Source: Adiantum capillus-veneris (lineage: Eukaryota > Streptophyta > Polypodiopsida > Polypodiales > Pteridaceae). From it: DNA of 64,000 nucleotides. The stretch covers positions 139,574,398 to 139,638,397 of the forward strand of contig CM043958.1 of the NCBI GenBank assembly GCA_014529385.2, written 5' to 3'. Shown in pieces: positions 1 to 11,141 of this stretch. How positions within the stretch are numbered: the stretch's first letter is position 1; each line of letters starts with the position of its first letter. The translations under genes and the position numbers were made by a program. Below the pieces are notes generated by a model. It ran no database searches. It was not told the DNA's origin and saw only the letters and a program-made list of their open reading frames with translations.

Positions 1-1731
1 GCTCTGCAAAGCTCACTTGCATCTGAATTTGGCTTGTCGCCCACCATATCTGGCACTAGACCAGCCATGGGCTTCTTTCCTTTCCTGTCCTCCTTGTCTT
101 CAGAATCAGCTGGCCTTTTCTTTGTAGGACAGTTGTAAGCAATGTGGCCAGGGTGCTCACAAATAAAGCATTTGTTCTTTGTCCTCAGGACCTTCTTTTG
201 CTCTTCTGACTTGCGAGGAAAACGTCTTTTCCATTTCTTCGCTGGTCCCTTTTCTGATTCAGCCGAAGCTTTGCCTTTCCCTGCGTTGGCTGGCTCCTGA
301 GTCACTTTAGGAACCTCCTTGGAAACATACTTCTTCGCTGAATATTTCTTGGCTGATCCTTCCTTGACGCCAGTGTTAAATTCACAATCTTCTCCCTTGA
401 GCAAACCATTGCCAGTGTTTGCTACCTCAATGAGCTGTGTCAAAGTAGTGAATTTTGTCTTCGTACAGTACTTTCTCAATCCTTTAGGTAGGCCACAACA
501 GTATTTTTCAATCTGTTCTGTCAATGGCACAAACCTATAGGAAGTTACTGGAAGTAGAGCTTTCCAAAACTTCCGATTGTAATCATCCAGATTCTTGCAA
601 GTCGCAGCATTAAGCTGGTGCCATTCTGTCATGACATCTGCTTCAAAGTCATCAGATAACCATGCTGCTGCAAAAATTTGCTTGAAGTAAATCCATGTGG
701 ATGGAGCTTGCCCTTGAAGCAATAAAGTTGTCCTCCATTGTCCCGCATTCCCTGTCAAGAAAGTGGCTGCCTTGCGGACCTTTGAAGCCTCTGTAAAGTT
801 TCCCCCTGCATAGGCCTTGTCAAACTGTTGGAGGAATGAGAGAGCCTTCTTCCTGTCATCAAACCCTGTAAATGTCGTGAATGTCACACCTTTGCCACCT
901 TCTTTGTACGGAGTTGGCCTCTCCAGCGGCGTCAAATGGTCATATGGAAGTGACTGAAACATGGGAACACTATTAGGGTTCATTTGTGTTCCCTGACCGC
1001 AATTAAGTTGACCTGGAAACGCTATATTTGGCTGCTGATTTGTAATTCCAGCCATACCAAAATTTGCCTGTGGCATCCCAAATTGGCCTTGAGTGGTTTT
1101 AAACCCTGGTAGCATGCCCGTGACACCATACATGGGGTTAGGCATCATGGTTTGAGCACCCCCGAACACTGTTCCTGGCGTGTAAAACTGATTTCCAGGT
1201 GCATGACCAGCCATGCTCTGGAATACCGATCCACCTCCAAAATAGCCAGGGTGTACTGAAGGTGATGGGAAGACCTGTTGCATAGCCTGTAGGTTGCTTC
1301 CCTGCCCATTAGAACCAGCTATAGGCTGCTGAAAGGTGGCGGGCTGAACTGGTACAGCTTGAAAGACTTGCATCTCAGCCACCTGTTCTTGCACCTTAGG
1401 CACAGGTTGTGGAGACTGCATGTTGTCCGTCAAGTGTACAGGTGTTTGCATTGAGTGACTGTGAAGTATGAATCACCTGTGCTCGAGCCTTAACAGGCTT
1501 TTGAATATGATCTAGTGACCCAACTTGCTGAGACGGAACAGGAGGTTGCAGAAAGGCTAAAAACCTCGGATTCTGCATTACTTGTGTGAACATAGCCAGA
1601 GCAGTAGCCAACTGGGTCTTGAATATATCATCATCCGTCTGTGGTGGTCTTGAGGACTCACCCACTTCATGTGTCTGTTGGCCTTGTGAAGAGGAAACCT
1701 CTTCAGTCACATCATCTGGTCTGTCAGCCAT
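1..1731 (-). pseudogene. gag polyprotein of element A' (partial, frameshifted)
   Basis: Structural Gag of a chromoviral Ty3/gypsy element, which forms the cytoplasmic virus-like particle. The start is ATG at 1,729-1,731 (MADRPDDVTEEVSS). The first frame runs to a stop at 1,396 and is rich in Gln, Pro and Ser. The second frame, overlapping it, continues with a long Gln/Gly/Met/Phe-rich stretch, then the retrotransposon Gag core (about 540-960; WW and FWKALLP motifs) and a CCHC zinc knuckle (CFICEHPGHIAYNC, about 130-180). The window edge cuts the gene just before the protease. The change of frame near codon 110 occurs at the same place as in element A, so it is a family feature or an inherited lesion rather than a private mutation. 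Confidence 0.85.
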
Positions 1732-1820
1732 AATTGCAATTCCCTGTGTCTGGTCTATGATCCCTTGTGTCTTCAAGCCCAACCTGACCAAGGCTCACTT
1801 CTATGGGAAAAAGTGATTTA

Positions 1821-1838
1821 ATCCCGTCGATGGAACCA
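1821..1838 (-). other. primer binding site of A'
   Basis: On the minus strand the sequence directly after the LTR is TGGTTCCATCGACGGGAT. It begins with TGG (complement of a tRNA CCA end) and abuts the LTR without a gap. It resembles the complement of a tRNA-Glu 3' end more than initiator tRNA-Met. The tRNA identity is a guess. Confidence 0.6.
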
Positions 1839-3316
1839 TGTAACCAGCCTGTTCAATCCAAAAAGGGTGGTAGACTTTACTTCAAACCTTGATTTAGCTT
1901 TCACCCATTATTAGTCTTCTATTTTACCTGTACTTTCAAGACACAACACGGGGGAAAGGGATACAGGCTACTAGATTGCACCTGTATGAGTAGACTGACA
2001 CCAGATTGGCCCCTAACTTAGGCGCCCCTTTCGGTATTTCTTTATTCTTCAAAAGAGGGAATAAACGTTGTGAATCCCTACAAGCTGCCCCGCACAAACT
2101 CGGCTGAATTTCCACTGTTCCAGCCCGATTTCGGCAGCATAACTGTACTAGGACACTTCACAGTCAGTATTCCCACGCATTGACTGACTTTCCCCGACGC
2201 ATACGGGCACTTTGCAAAACCTGGCAAGAATCTGCAGCACGCTGAATTCTCTGTTTTCAGCCCTGAAAATGCGCTAGATCACCTGTACAGCGGTCCCCTT
2301 GCGTCCCCGAACCTCTTGGGGGTATTAGGGTCCGTTTAGGGCCAAAACCCTAAACCTGGAAAAATACACAGCAGGCTATAATTTACTGTTTCGGGCTCCG
2401 TTTCGCGTACCGGTCGCATCCGTAGCAAGTCCTCGAGCTCCCGCACCTGTAGGGCTACTTGCCCTTTGAATCGGACGAGATTTTTGGCGCGAAACCTCTC
2501 CGAATTCACCTGTACCTGCGGGGGATTAGCCGCTAGCTAATCCAGTACCTGTGCAAGAGGCTCTTGCCTCGGCAATCGCGCATGAACCCACACAACTGTA
2601 CATTGGTCAAATGAAAAGCCCACTAGTGGGGCATAACATAGTGCCAAAGGGGAGAGAGAGGGCAGTGCGTAGCGTGCAGGGCATCACTCTTGGCACCGCA
2701 CTGTACATAGGAGGGAAAGCAAGCACTCCATAGCTCTTAACCTGTGACAAAATCTGAAAATGAGCCTCTCCCAGCTTAAAATTTAGCGCCCCCTTCTCTT
2801 GCATGAGGAAAGTGCACCAGAAGGTGCCACTTGGCACATTTATAAGCATTTTCCCGTTTCGGGGTTGCCGCCTAAAAATCTCCCAACCGGTTGCCCAGTT
2901 GACTTCACGGCAGAGTAAGAAAATGTTCCCCTTGTCATTCCGGAGGTAATGACGCAAACACATTTTCAGGTCCGAAAATAGCAGTTCCCTAAATTTTAGG
3001 AGATGCTGCCATTGTATCTTTCTAGGTCATCTGACCCTCTTTGTACACTGCGGCCACATCCAGAACTGAAATGTAGGCTCTGTAGCAAAGTATTCCACTT
3101 TGGCTAGTCAATGACCCCACTTTGGCTAACCATAGTCTTTGTCCAACCTTAGTGCTCTCTTGCCCTCAGGCCTGGACTGCCTCTGGACAGTTCCACACTA
3201 GCTATGCAATGCAGGGCAGTTAGATTTCCCGAGGGGTGTTTCCAAAAAGTGAAAGTAAATAGATAATAAGAAAGAAATGAACAAAAAGGATAGATAGTAG
3301 TCACACGCTGGTGACA
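1839..3316 (-). repeat. 5' LTR of element A' (1,478 bp)
   Basis: On the minus strand it starts TGTCACCAGCGTGTGACTAC and ends CAGGCTGGTTACA, so it has TG...CA ends. It is nearly identical to the two LTRs of element A at 11,142-12,852 and 18,582-20,058. It matches the 3' LTR of A almost exactly in length (1,478 against 1,477) and lacks the extra block found in A's 5' LTR. It carries the block AAAGAAATACCGAAAGGGGC near its 3' end that is also present in the B and C LTRs. Confidence 0.92.
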
Positions 3317-4177
3317 GACCCGGCCAAGATAGAGACTATCCGTGATTGGCTCGATTTGAAAAATATCCATGAAGTTAGAAGTTTCTTGGGCTTGTGTTCG
3401 TATTACAGGTGGTTCATTAGAAAGTTTGCAGAGGTTGCTTCCCCTTTGCATTTGTTGACGCAGAAAGGAGTCCCTTTCTCGTGGGGACCCACAGAGGTGA
3501 CTGCCTTTCAGACATTGAAATAGAAATTGACTACAGGACCAGTTTGGACTTGCAGAAGTCATTTGAAGTATATTGTGATGCTTGTGGTCGTAGTCTGGGT
3601 GCGGTCTTAATGCAAGAAGGCCATGTCATTGCCTACAAGAGCAGAATGTTCTCAAGGTCGGAATTGACAGCACAGATTTATGAGAAAGAGCTTTTGGCGG
3701 TTATCCATGCTCTTACTCCATGGCGACATTACCTACTCGGAGCGGATTTTACTGTCTGCGCAGACCATTAGAGTTTACGCTACTTCTTGTCACAGAAGCA
3801 GCTATCGGAAAGGCAGATGCAGTGGGCGAACATCTTGTCGCAGTTTCACTTCCAGATTGTCCATGTGCAGGGACAAAAGAATTTGGTGCAGATGCTTTGT
3901 CTCGGAAGCCGTTGGTTCTGGCTATTTCCGCGATTCATCATAGGAGCTTCGAGGATATGGTCGGTTAGTATGCCACAGATACAAATTTTGCAGATATTTC
4001 CACTCGGATACGGAATGGGGAGATACTAGCAGGATTTTTAATTCGGGATGGCTACTTGATGAGGAAAACCATGTTGTGCGTTACACAACCCTTGAGGGAA
4101 AAGGTTATGACCGAATGCGACTGTCCACCTTTTACGGGTCACCGCGGCATTGCTACCACCTTGTGAGGGGTAGAGAG
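3317..4177 (+). pseudogene. Element C pol fragment 1 (RT end, RNase H, integrase zinc region)
   Basis: This is the oldest retrotransposon in the nest. The translation matches element B's pol: DPAKIETIRDW, then FLGLCSYYRWFIRKF, an RNase H core with YCDACGRSLGAVL and YEKELLAVIHAL, and the start of the integrase zinc region. The reading is broken by stops and frameshifts (for example after FQTLK at about 3,523 and in the TDH region at about 3,768). It is cut at 4,177 by insertion of element B and resumes at 10,733. The catalytic Asp of RNase H is still present here, although B has lost it. Confidence 0.88.
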
Positions 4178-4744
4178 TGTCACAAAGTGATGACGTGGCG
4201 GATAGCAGAAACCCTAATTTCTGCCAGAAACCCTAAAATTCCTGCAAACCCTAATTTTTGCCAAAAACCCTAAATTCCGGAAATCACGGAGGCGGATTAT
4301 TAAAAAAAAAAAAAAAATCTTTTTTTTTTTTTTTTTTGGAAAACGATGAGCGACGCGAATTTTGCTTTTGCTTTTTTTTATAAGAAAAAAAAGAGAAAAG
4401 ACTCTCTAAGAGAGAGAGAGAACTGATGCTTTTGATTTTAAAAGCTTTTGGGGCTCTGCTTTTGGGCATCCCTTGTAACCTTTAAATTAGTGGTGAGGGC
4501 CTCACTTCTCAGAGCATCTGGACGCAGAGTCTGAGAGTGAAACCCTAACTGCTCTCTTGTACTTTGATGATTGATTAATACAAAAAGAAATACCGAAAGG
4601 GGCGTCAGTCTTTGGGGCCAATATCTCTAGGCACGGAACTCCGCCGGGCCAGTGCAAATCTATTGTGATCTGTGAATTGTTTTGAAGTGGTTATTTGGTG
4701 CTGTCGCGGTTGATTCTTGACTTGGAGTGTCCAAGTTTGTTACA
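4178..4744 (+). repeat. 5' LTR of B (567 bp)
   Basis: Starts TGTCACAAAGTGATGACGTG and ends CCAAGTTTGTTACA. It contains telomere-like AAACCCTAA repeats (4,209-4,274), A and T runs at 4,302-4,337, and a TATA-like TTTTTTATAAG (about 4,373) that could be the promoter. The U5 side has AAAGAAATACCGAAAGGGGC and GGGGCCAATATCTC. Its partner is 10,166-10,727. Confidence 0.92.
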
Positions 4745-4745
4745 G

Positions 4746-4757
4746 TGGTATAAGAGC
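4746..4757 (+). other. primer binding site of B (initiator tRNA-Met type)
   Basis: TGGTATAAGAGC, one base after the LTR, differs at one position from TGGTATCAGAGC, the usual plant binding site for initiator tRNA-Met. Family A uses a different site (TGGTTCCATCG). Confidence 0.85.
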
Positions 4758-4815
4758 ACGGCCGATTTCTCTTCTACGGGAAATCCGATCTCCGAATTTT
4801 TTTTTTGCGGCACCT

Positions 4816-6330
4816 ATGGCTTCAGGCAATGATCAGTCGATTCCCTCTGCATCTGGAGATGCGGGCTGGGATCACAACGAAGATTCAGGCACAGAGTATG
4901 GCCCGCCTTGGCCTACTTAGGCGGAGCGGCGAGAGATAGAGCGTCGCCAGTTGATCAGCGAGGCAACAATGATGATGCTCAATTTTGCCAAGGACCCGAA
5001 GATGGCAAAATATATGAACCAGACCTCTTTGGAAGAGGTACAGATGGAGTGGCAGAGAACCACAACACCACTCCCGAAACCCGCTCTCAAGAAACCTTCT
5101 GCCTCCAAGAAATATACGGAGAAGGAACTGGAGAACGTGGTTGATGCACGGATTGCTCAGCTTTTCGACGTGCAAAAGAAAGGCAAAAAGCACGGCAAAA
5201 AGCAGAAGAAAGGTACTGACTTTCCGGGATATTTGGGTGGTCAGTCGACATTCGACAAAGCAAAGAAACGGAAGAAGCGTGTTCGATTTGAAGGAGTACC
5301 CAGTTCTTCTTCTTCTTCTTCTGACAGTTCTTCTAGCTCCTCGGATTAGAGCGAAGAAGACAGAAAAAAAGCAAAAAGCGAAGCAAGACACAAAGCTTCG
5401 GAACGGGCAAGAAAAAGGCAAAGAAGGCTACATCTCGCCCAGAGACTGACAGTTCTACTGAGGACTCGTCTACAGACAGCTCAGATTCCGATGACGGAAA
5501 GTTTTATGCGAACAAGAAGAATTTTTACAAAGCCAACCAGTATGACTTTCTCGAAGATAACAGCAAGAAAGTCCGAGAGTTTAAGGAAGGTGGCCACTCG
5601 ATCAAGTTTGATACTTTTCAGGATACTCAGATGCTTCGAAGGCTTTGTCTCTTATACAGCAGTTTGACATCGCTTTCGCGGGAGGACGCTATTCAGAGCA
5701 CTCCAAGATTCGGAGAGCTGCCTCTTACTCTGAGGGGAATGCTCCTACTTGGTGGTCCACGCTTCTATTAAGCAAGACTGTGCCAGTTACATGGCTGAAA
5801 TTCAAGAGGCTTTTTATTTCTTCTTGGTTGACTCAAGAGTTTGAGCGAGATATACGAGCTGCTTGGAACCATCTCCGGATGACCAAGAGCGATACAGTGA
5901 ATTCTTATTGTGAAAGATTCTGGAGCTCTTTTCTACCCGCCTCTTCATTCAAGAAGATCTCGTTCAGAGAACAAATTGAGCGGTTTACCTTGGGTCTACC
6001 TACAGAGATCCGAGATCACTGCTTGGAACAGAAGTCAGCTTCTATTCAGGAGTTGATGAGTCATGCGAAGCGGGGCTTTGCCATTCACTCTGGCAGACTG
6101 ACCTACCCCACAGATGAGGCCATGACACAACGAGCCCAACAGACTTCTGGGAATGAAAGTAGAATGAAAAAGAGCAACCCAGAGAAAAAAAAAGGATGCA
6201 CGACCCAAGCTTACTCCTGAGGAGAGAGCTCGCTTCATCAGAGAGGGGAAGTGCTTTGGATGCGGGAAACATGGACATATTTCCGCAAAGTGCCCTGATA
6301 AGGCACAGAAAGAACAGAATGATAAAGACG
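4816..6330 (+). pseudogene. gag of element B (broken)
   Basis: Starts at ATG 4,816 (MASGNDQSIPSASGD) after a TTTTTTTTTGCGGCACC leader. The reading meets a TAG at about 4,918 and another stop after a Ser-rich run (about 5,349), then changes frame. The Gag core is readable at 5,645-6,220 (FAGGRYSEHSKIRRAASY, WWSTLLL, CERFWSSFLP). The zinc knuckle CFGCGKHGHISAKC is near 6,250-6,295 in another frame. Four or more lesions mean no Gag can be made from this copy. Confidence 0.85.
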
Positions 6331-6436
6331 ACGACAGGTCTGAGAGTTCGAGAGCAGCTGAGGAATGTGGCAGAAAAGGCAGATAGAAAAGCAGAACTGG
6401 TACCACATGGCGTGGGACTTGCACCGAATCAAATGA

Positions 6437-9400
6437 ATGAAAGTACAAACTTTGCCGGTTTTTTTTTGGGGCAAAGTGAAGGATGTAGAAGCTCTTTTGA
6501 AGGAGCCAAGGCCAACTTCTTTTCACTTGGAATTGGCGGCTCGATTTGGAACTGCGCCCGATAGACTGACGCCACTGGCGGAGGTAGTTCGACTGGCACC
6601 CGGATGGGATGTTGCCATTACACCGAGCATTGGCAAACTTCGTTTGCAATGACAGGGGTGTTCAGGGCACGAGAGTGACGTTCTACTCGGGATCCCTTGG
6701 TACCACAAGAACTACGCCGTGGTTGACTACCGGGCCGAGAAAGCGACTTTGATAAATGAAGGGCTTAGAGATTGTACTTGATGAACTTCAGTTTTCTTAC
6801 TCAATTCTTTTGGGAGAACTGAACCATGGATAAAAGTTGAATATGTTTTGACCTGAAGAAAAGAACGCCAAGATTTTTTTCTCCACGCTCATGCCGATTG
6901 CTTTTGAGAGGGCCTAAAGATCATACCATTGATCTGATATCTGGAAGCACGCCACCGAATCGGCCACCTTACCGTGTGAGCCGAGCACAGAATGAAGAGA
7001 TTATGAACCAAGTGAAAGACCTCTTGGAAAAGGGTCTTGTCCAGCCTAGTACTTCACCGTATTGCTCTCCAGTGTTGTTGATTTTGAAGAAAGACAGATC
7101 TTGGAGAATTTGCATCGATTATAGCACTCTCAACGAAATCACCATCAAGAACAGATTTCCGATTCCTAGGATCGATGATATACTCGACAGGTTACAGGGA
7201 TCCTCGTGCTTTAGCAGGATTGACTTGAAGAGTGGATATCATCAGATCAGGATAGCACCAGGAGATGTCTACAAGACAGCTTTTCAGACGGCTTTTGGGT
7301 TATTTGAGTTTTTGGTGATGCCTTTTGGCTTAACCAATGCTCCTGCGACATTTAACCGGATGATGGACAAGATTTTTCGAGAGTACAGGCTATTTGTTGG
7401 CACTTTCTTTGACGACATCATTGTTTTCTCCAAGAATGAGGCAGAACACAGAGATCATCTGCTTCAAGTCTTTCAGGCATTACGAGATCACAAGTTAGTG
7501 ATCAATGCAAAGAAAAGTGAATTTTTCCTACCAGAGATACACTTTTTGGGACACATTGTGTCAGCAGCAGGAGTGCGAATGGACCCGGCCAAGATAGAGA
7601 CTATCCGTGATTGGCCCGATTTGAGGAATGTCCATGAAGTTAGAAGCTTCTTGGGACTGTGTTCGTACTACAGGCGGTTCATACGAAAGTTTGCAGAGGT
7701 TGCTTCCCCTTTGCATACCTTGACACAGAAAGGAGTACCTTTTCCGTGGGGACCCACAGAGGTGACTGCCTTTCGGACATTGAAAGAGAAATTGACTACG
7801 GGACCAGATTTGACTTTGCCGGACTTGCAGAAGTCATTTGAAGTATATTGTTATGCTTGTGGTCGTAGTCTGGGTGCGGTCTTGATGCAAGAAGGCCATG
7901 TCATAGCTTACGAGAGCCGTTTGTTCTCTAGGCCGGAGATGACAGCACAGATCTATGGGAAAGAGCTTTTGGCGGTTATCCATGCTCTTACTCAGTGGCG
8001 GCATTACCTACTTGGAGCGGATTTTACTGTCTTTACAGACCATCAGAGTTTGCGCTACTTCTTGTCACAGAAGCAGCTTTCGGAAAAGCAGATGCGGTGG
8101 GCGAACATCTTGTCACAGTTTCACTTCCAGATTGTCCATGTGCAGGGACAGAAGAATGTGGTGGCAGATGCTTTGTCTCGGAAACCGTTGGTTCTGGCTA
8201 TTTCCGCGATACATCATAGGAGCTTCGAGGATATGGTCGATCAGTATGCCACAGATACAGATTTTGCAGATATTTTTACACGGATACGGGATGGGGAGAC
8301 AGTAGCGGGATACTCCCTTCGGGAAGGCTACTTGATGAAAAAGACTATGTTGTGCGTTACACAGCCGTTGAGGGAAAAGGTTATGACTGATTGCCACTGT
8401 CCACCTTTTACGGGTCACCGCGACATTGCTACCACCATGAAAGGGGTAGAGAGAGATTTCTTTTGGCGGAGACTGAAGAAGGATGTGGAAGAGTTTGTGC
8501 GCAGTTGCTTGGTATGCCAGAAGGTCAAGTTTGACAGGCATAAGGCACACGGATTGTTACAGCCTTTACCCATACCCACCCGCCCCTGGGAAAATATTGA
8601 AATGGATTTCATTTTTTTTGATCTCCCGAGAATACAGAATGATCACGATGATTTTCCGATTACATGGCACGTCTGAGACGACTGTCTTCGACAGAGACCC
8701 CAGATTTATGAGTTTGTTTTGGAAGGCAATTTGGGAGAACATTGGCACACGGTTGCAGTTCTCGTCATCGTTCCACTTGCAGACTGACGGGCAATCTGAG
8801 ATTGCCAATTCAGTGATTTTAGATTTATTGAAGTCTTGTATCTCGCATCAGAAGACTCAATGGGAAAAGAACTTACCTTTGGTGGAATTTGCCTACAATA
8901 ACACGATACACTCTTCGACGGGGAAGACGCCATGAGAGATTGTTGAAACTGCTACGAAGGTTCCATCCTTCCTGAGCACGAAAGATTAGAAATTTGAAGC
9001 GGATGAATATTCGCGAGATTTGGATACGACTTTTGCCAAGGTTCACGAGACTTTACAGAAGTCTCAAGAACGACAGAAAAAGGCAGCGGATCGCCATCGT
9101 CGCGACTGGAAACTGAAGGAGGATGATTGGGTGCTCTTACTTTTGAGAAGGCACGCCTAAGAAAAAAAAAAGGGAAAGGAGAGGCTTTTTCCAAAGCTTA
9201 GTATGTGATACTACGGACCTTTCCAGATTACTGACAAGATAAATGATGTCTCCTTCCGATTGGACCTGCCAGATACTTGGAGGATTCATAATGCATTGCA
9301 TGTGAGTCTCTTGAACCCTGTTAAGGGTGATGTGCCTGATGATGGGGAGCCTGATGAGCAACCCGAAGTGGAAGAAAACGAGGAGATCCTTGTTCCTGAA

Positions 9401-9559
9401 CAGATTTTGGCACATAATGATACGAAGAAAGGTAAAGTCCGAAGGCGGTTCTTGGTTAAGTTCAAGAACTTTCCTGCATTTGATGCGAAGTGGATGGAGG
9501 AGGAGGACCTAGCAGATACTCCTCGGATTGTGAAACTTTACCTCGATGTTTTGGTTTAG
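6437..9559 (+). pseudogene. pol of element B (protease, RT, RNase H, integrase, chromodomain; broken)
   Basis: The degenerate protease at 6,437-6,760 has lost the Asp of its active site but keeps the LLGIPWYHKNY end. A long open stretch at 6,898-8,676 carries RT (YCSPVLLILKKDRSWRICID; active site FFDDIIVFS), the RT-RNase H connection, RNase H (YCYACGRSLGAVL, where the catalytic Asp is Tyr; KELLA and TDH kept) and the integrase zinc region. About 145 bp are then missing relative to element C (near 8,650), removing the first part of the integrase core and shifting the frame. The rest (FDRDPRF, TDGQSEIAN) runs to a stop at about 8,933. A chromodomain (ILVPEQILAHND to KWMEEEDL) ends at 9,559. This copy cannot encode a working Pol. 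Confidence 0.9.
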
Positions 9560-10165
9560 CATAGTCTACTCCAAACGGAACCCAGAAACTCAGCTTGGCC
9601 GAAGATCTGGTGCAGTGGGATGCACAAGAGGGGAGTCGCTCCACTCCTTTGTCAACAGATGCCTCGATTTTGATACTAAAGTCACTGATGTCTCTTTGAG
9701 CTTCAGGGATACTGAGAGCTGACAGTATTCTGCTGGATGACTTTATGAAATGGAATTCCTGATTATGATACTGATTTGTTCTTGACTTCTTGTGAGTGCA
9801 GGAACTGATGCCGAAATGACTGCAGCATTTTGGTTTTGATTGATCTCGAATAGACATGGTTGCAATAGGGGTTAGTCAATCGGACATCGATGAGGTCTCG
9901 ATTGGACCTAGATGTGATTGCTAGCTACATTGCCGATAAATCATGGTCTAAGATCCGAATGAATGTTGAATGTCATGTGATGTCCTGTGATGTCTGGTGA
10001 TGTCCTGTGATGTCGTGTGATGTGACTGTCGATTTTGTACATGTGCTAGATGTGTGTTCCTAGTACGTAGGTACTAACAGTCAGTGTCTGCTAAGACGGT
10101 TTATGGCTTTTGTCGGTTTTGCAGGCGTAATCGCGGTCGATTACAATGCTTTCAAGAGGGGGGTA
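9560..10165 (+). other. 3' untranslated region of element B with a 10-bp tandem repeat and polypurine tract
   Basis: Non-coding. At 9,971-10,024 the motif TGTGATGTCC (variants TGTCATGTGA, TGTCTGGTGA) is repeated about five times; the same place in element C (about 21,279-21,308) has only about two copies, so the array has expanded in B. The plus-strand primer AAGAGGGGGG is at 10,154-10,163, two bases before the 3' LTR. Confidence 0.75.
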
Positions 10166-10727
10166 TGTCACAAAGTGATGACGTGGCGGACAGCAGAAAC
10201 CCTAATTTCTGCCAGAAACCCTAAAATTCCTGCAAACCCTAATTTTTGCCAAAAACCCTAAATTCCGGAAATCGCGGAGGCGGATTATTAAAAAAAAAAA
10301 AAATCTTTTTTTTTTTTTTTGGAAAACGATGAGCGACGCGAATTTTGCTTTTGCTTTTTTTTATAAAAAAAAAAAGAGAAAAGACTCTCTAAGAGAGAGA
10401 GAGAACTGATGCTTTTGATTTTAAAAGCTTTTGGGGCTCTGCTTTTGGGCATCCCTTGTAACCTTTAAATTAGTGGTGAGGGCCTCACTTCTCAGAGCAT
10501 CTGGACGCAGAGTCTGAGAGTGAAACCCTAACCGCTCTCTTGTACTTTGATGATTGATTAATACAAAAAGAAATACCGAAAGGGGCGCCAGTCTTTGGGG
10601 CCAATATCTCTAGGCACGGACCTCCGCCGGGCCAGTGCAAATCTATTGTGATCTGTGAATTGTTTTGAAGTGGTTATTTGGTGCTGTCGCGGTTGATTCT
10701 TGACTTGGAGTGTCCAAGTTTGTTACA
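10166..10727 (+). repeat. 3' LTR of B (562 bp)
   Basis: TGTCACAAAGTGATG...TTTGTTACA, followed by the GAGAG duplication. By eye it differs from the 5' LTR by about seven substitutions plus homopolymer length. Confidence 0.92.
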
Positions 10728-10732
10728 GAGAG

Positions 10733-11141
10733 ATACTTCTTTTGACCGAGACTCAAGAAGGATGTGAACGAGTTTGTGCGCAGTTGCTTGGTATGCCAAA
10801 AGGTCAAGTTTGACATGCATAAAGCACAGGGATTGTTACAGCCTTTGCCCATACCCACCCGCCCCTGGGAAAGTATTGCAATGGGTTTCATTTTGATCTC
10901 CCGAGAACAGAGAGTGGTCATGATGGTATCTAGAATGTTATTGACAGATTTAGCAAGCAAGCTCATTTCATTCCAGTGAAGAAAACAATCAAGCCGGATC
11001 ACTTAGCGAGTCTGTTTGCGGCCCAGATCTTCAGATTACATGGCATGCCCGAGACGATTGTCTCCGACAGGGACCCTAGATTCACGAGTTTGTTTTGTTA
11101 GGATATTTGGGAGAACATTGGCACGCGGTTGAAGTTCTTAT
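10733..11141 (+). pseudogene. Element C pol fragment 2 (integrase)
   Basis: Continues the integrase reading interrupted at 4,177: the zinc region (VRSCLVCQKVKFDMHKA), LLQPLPIPTRPWESIAM, then frameshifted sequence through the site of the second catalytic Asp (in B this is the FDRDPRF area). It ends in TTGAAGTTCTTAT at 11,141, where element A inserted. The last five bases (CTTAT, 11,137-11,141) are the target duplication. Confidence 0.88.

Larger units (their letters stand above)
1..3316 (-). mobile_element. Ty3/gypsy element A' (5' part, truncated by window edge)
   Basis: This is a minus-strand LTR retrotransposon of the same family as element A at 11,142-20,058. Visible from its 5' end are the 5' LTR (1,839-3,316), a primer binding site (1,821-1,838) and the gag region down to the window edge; pol lies outside the window. 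It is inserted in the RNase H/RT-connection part of element C, whose reading resumes at 3,317. The flanking duplication on the right would be GACCC at 3,317-3,321, but its partner lies off-window. Confidence 0.9.
4178..10727 (+). mobile_element. Ty3/gypsy chromovirus B, complete, defective
   Basis: Complete LTR retrotransposon, 6.55 kb. LTRs are at 4,178-4,744 and 10,166-10,727, the primer binding site at 4,746, and the polypurine tract at 10,154-10,163. The 5-bp target duplication GAGAG is at 4,173-4,177 and 10,728-10,732. Domain order Gag, protease, RT, RNase H, integrase, chromodomain places it among the chromoviruses. The LTRs differ at only a handful of positions plus poly-A/T lengths, so the insertion is young, yet the coding region has many lesions. 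It is inserted inside element C, a member of a related subfamily. Confidence 0.93.

Noticed and set aside
4209-4274. Telomeric repeat tract (AAACCCTAA words)
   Set aside because: Irregular, short, and present in both B LTRs at the same place; it is LTR sequence.
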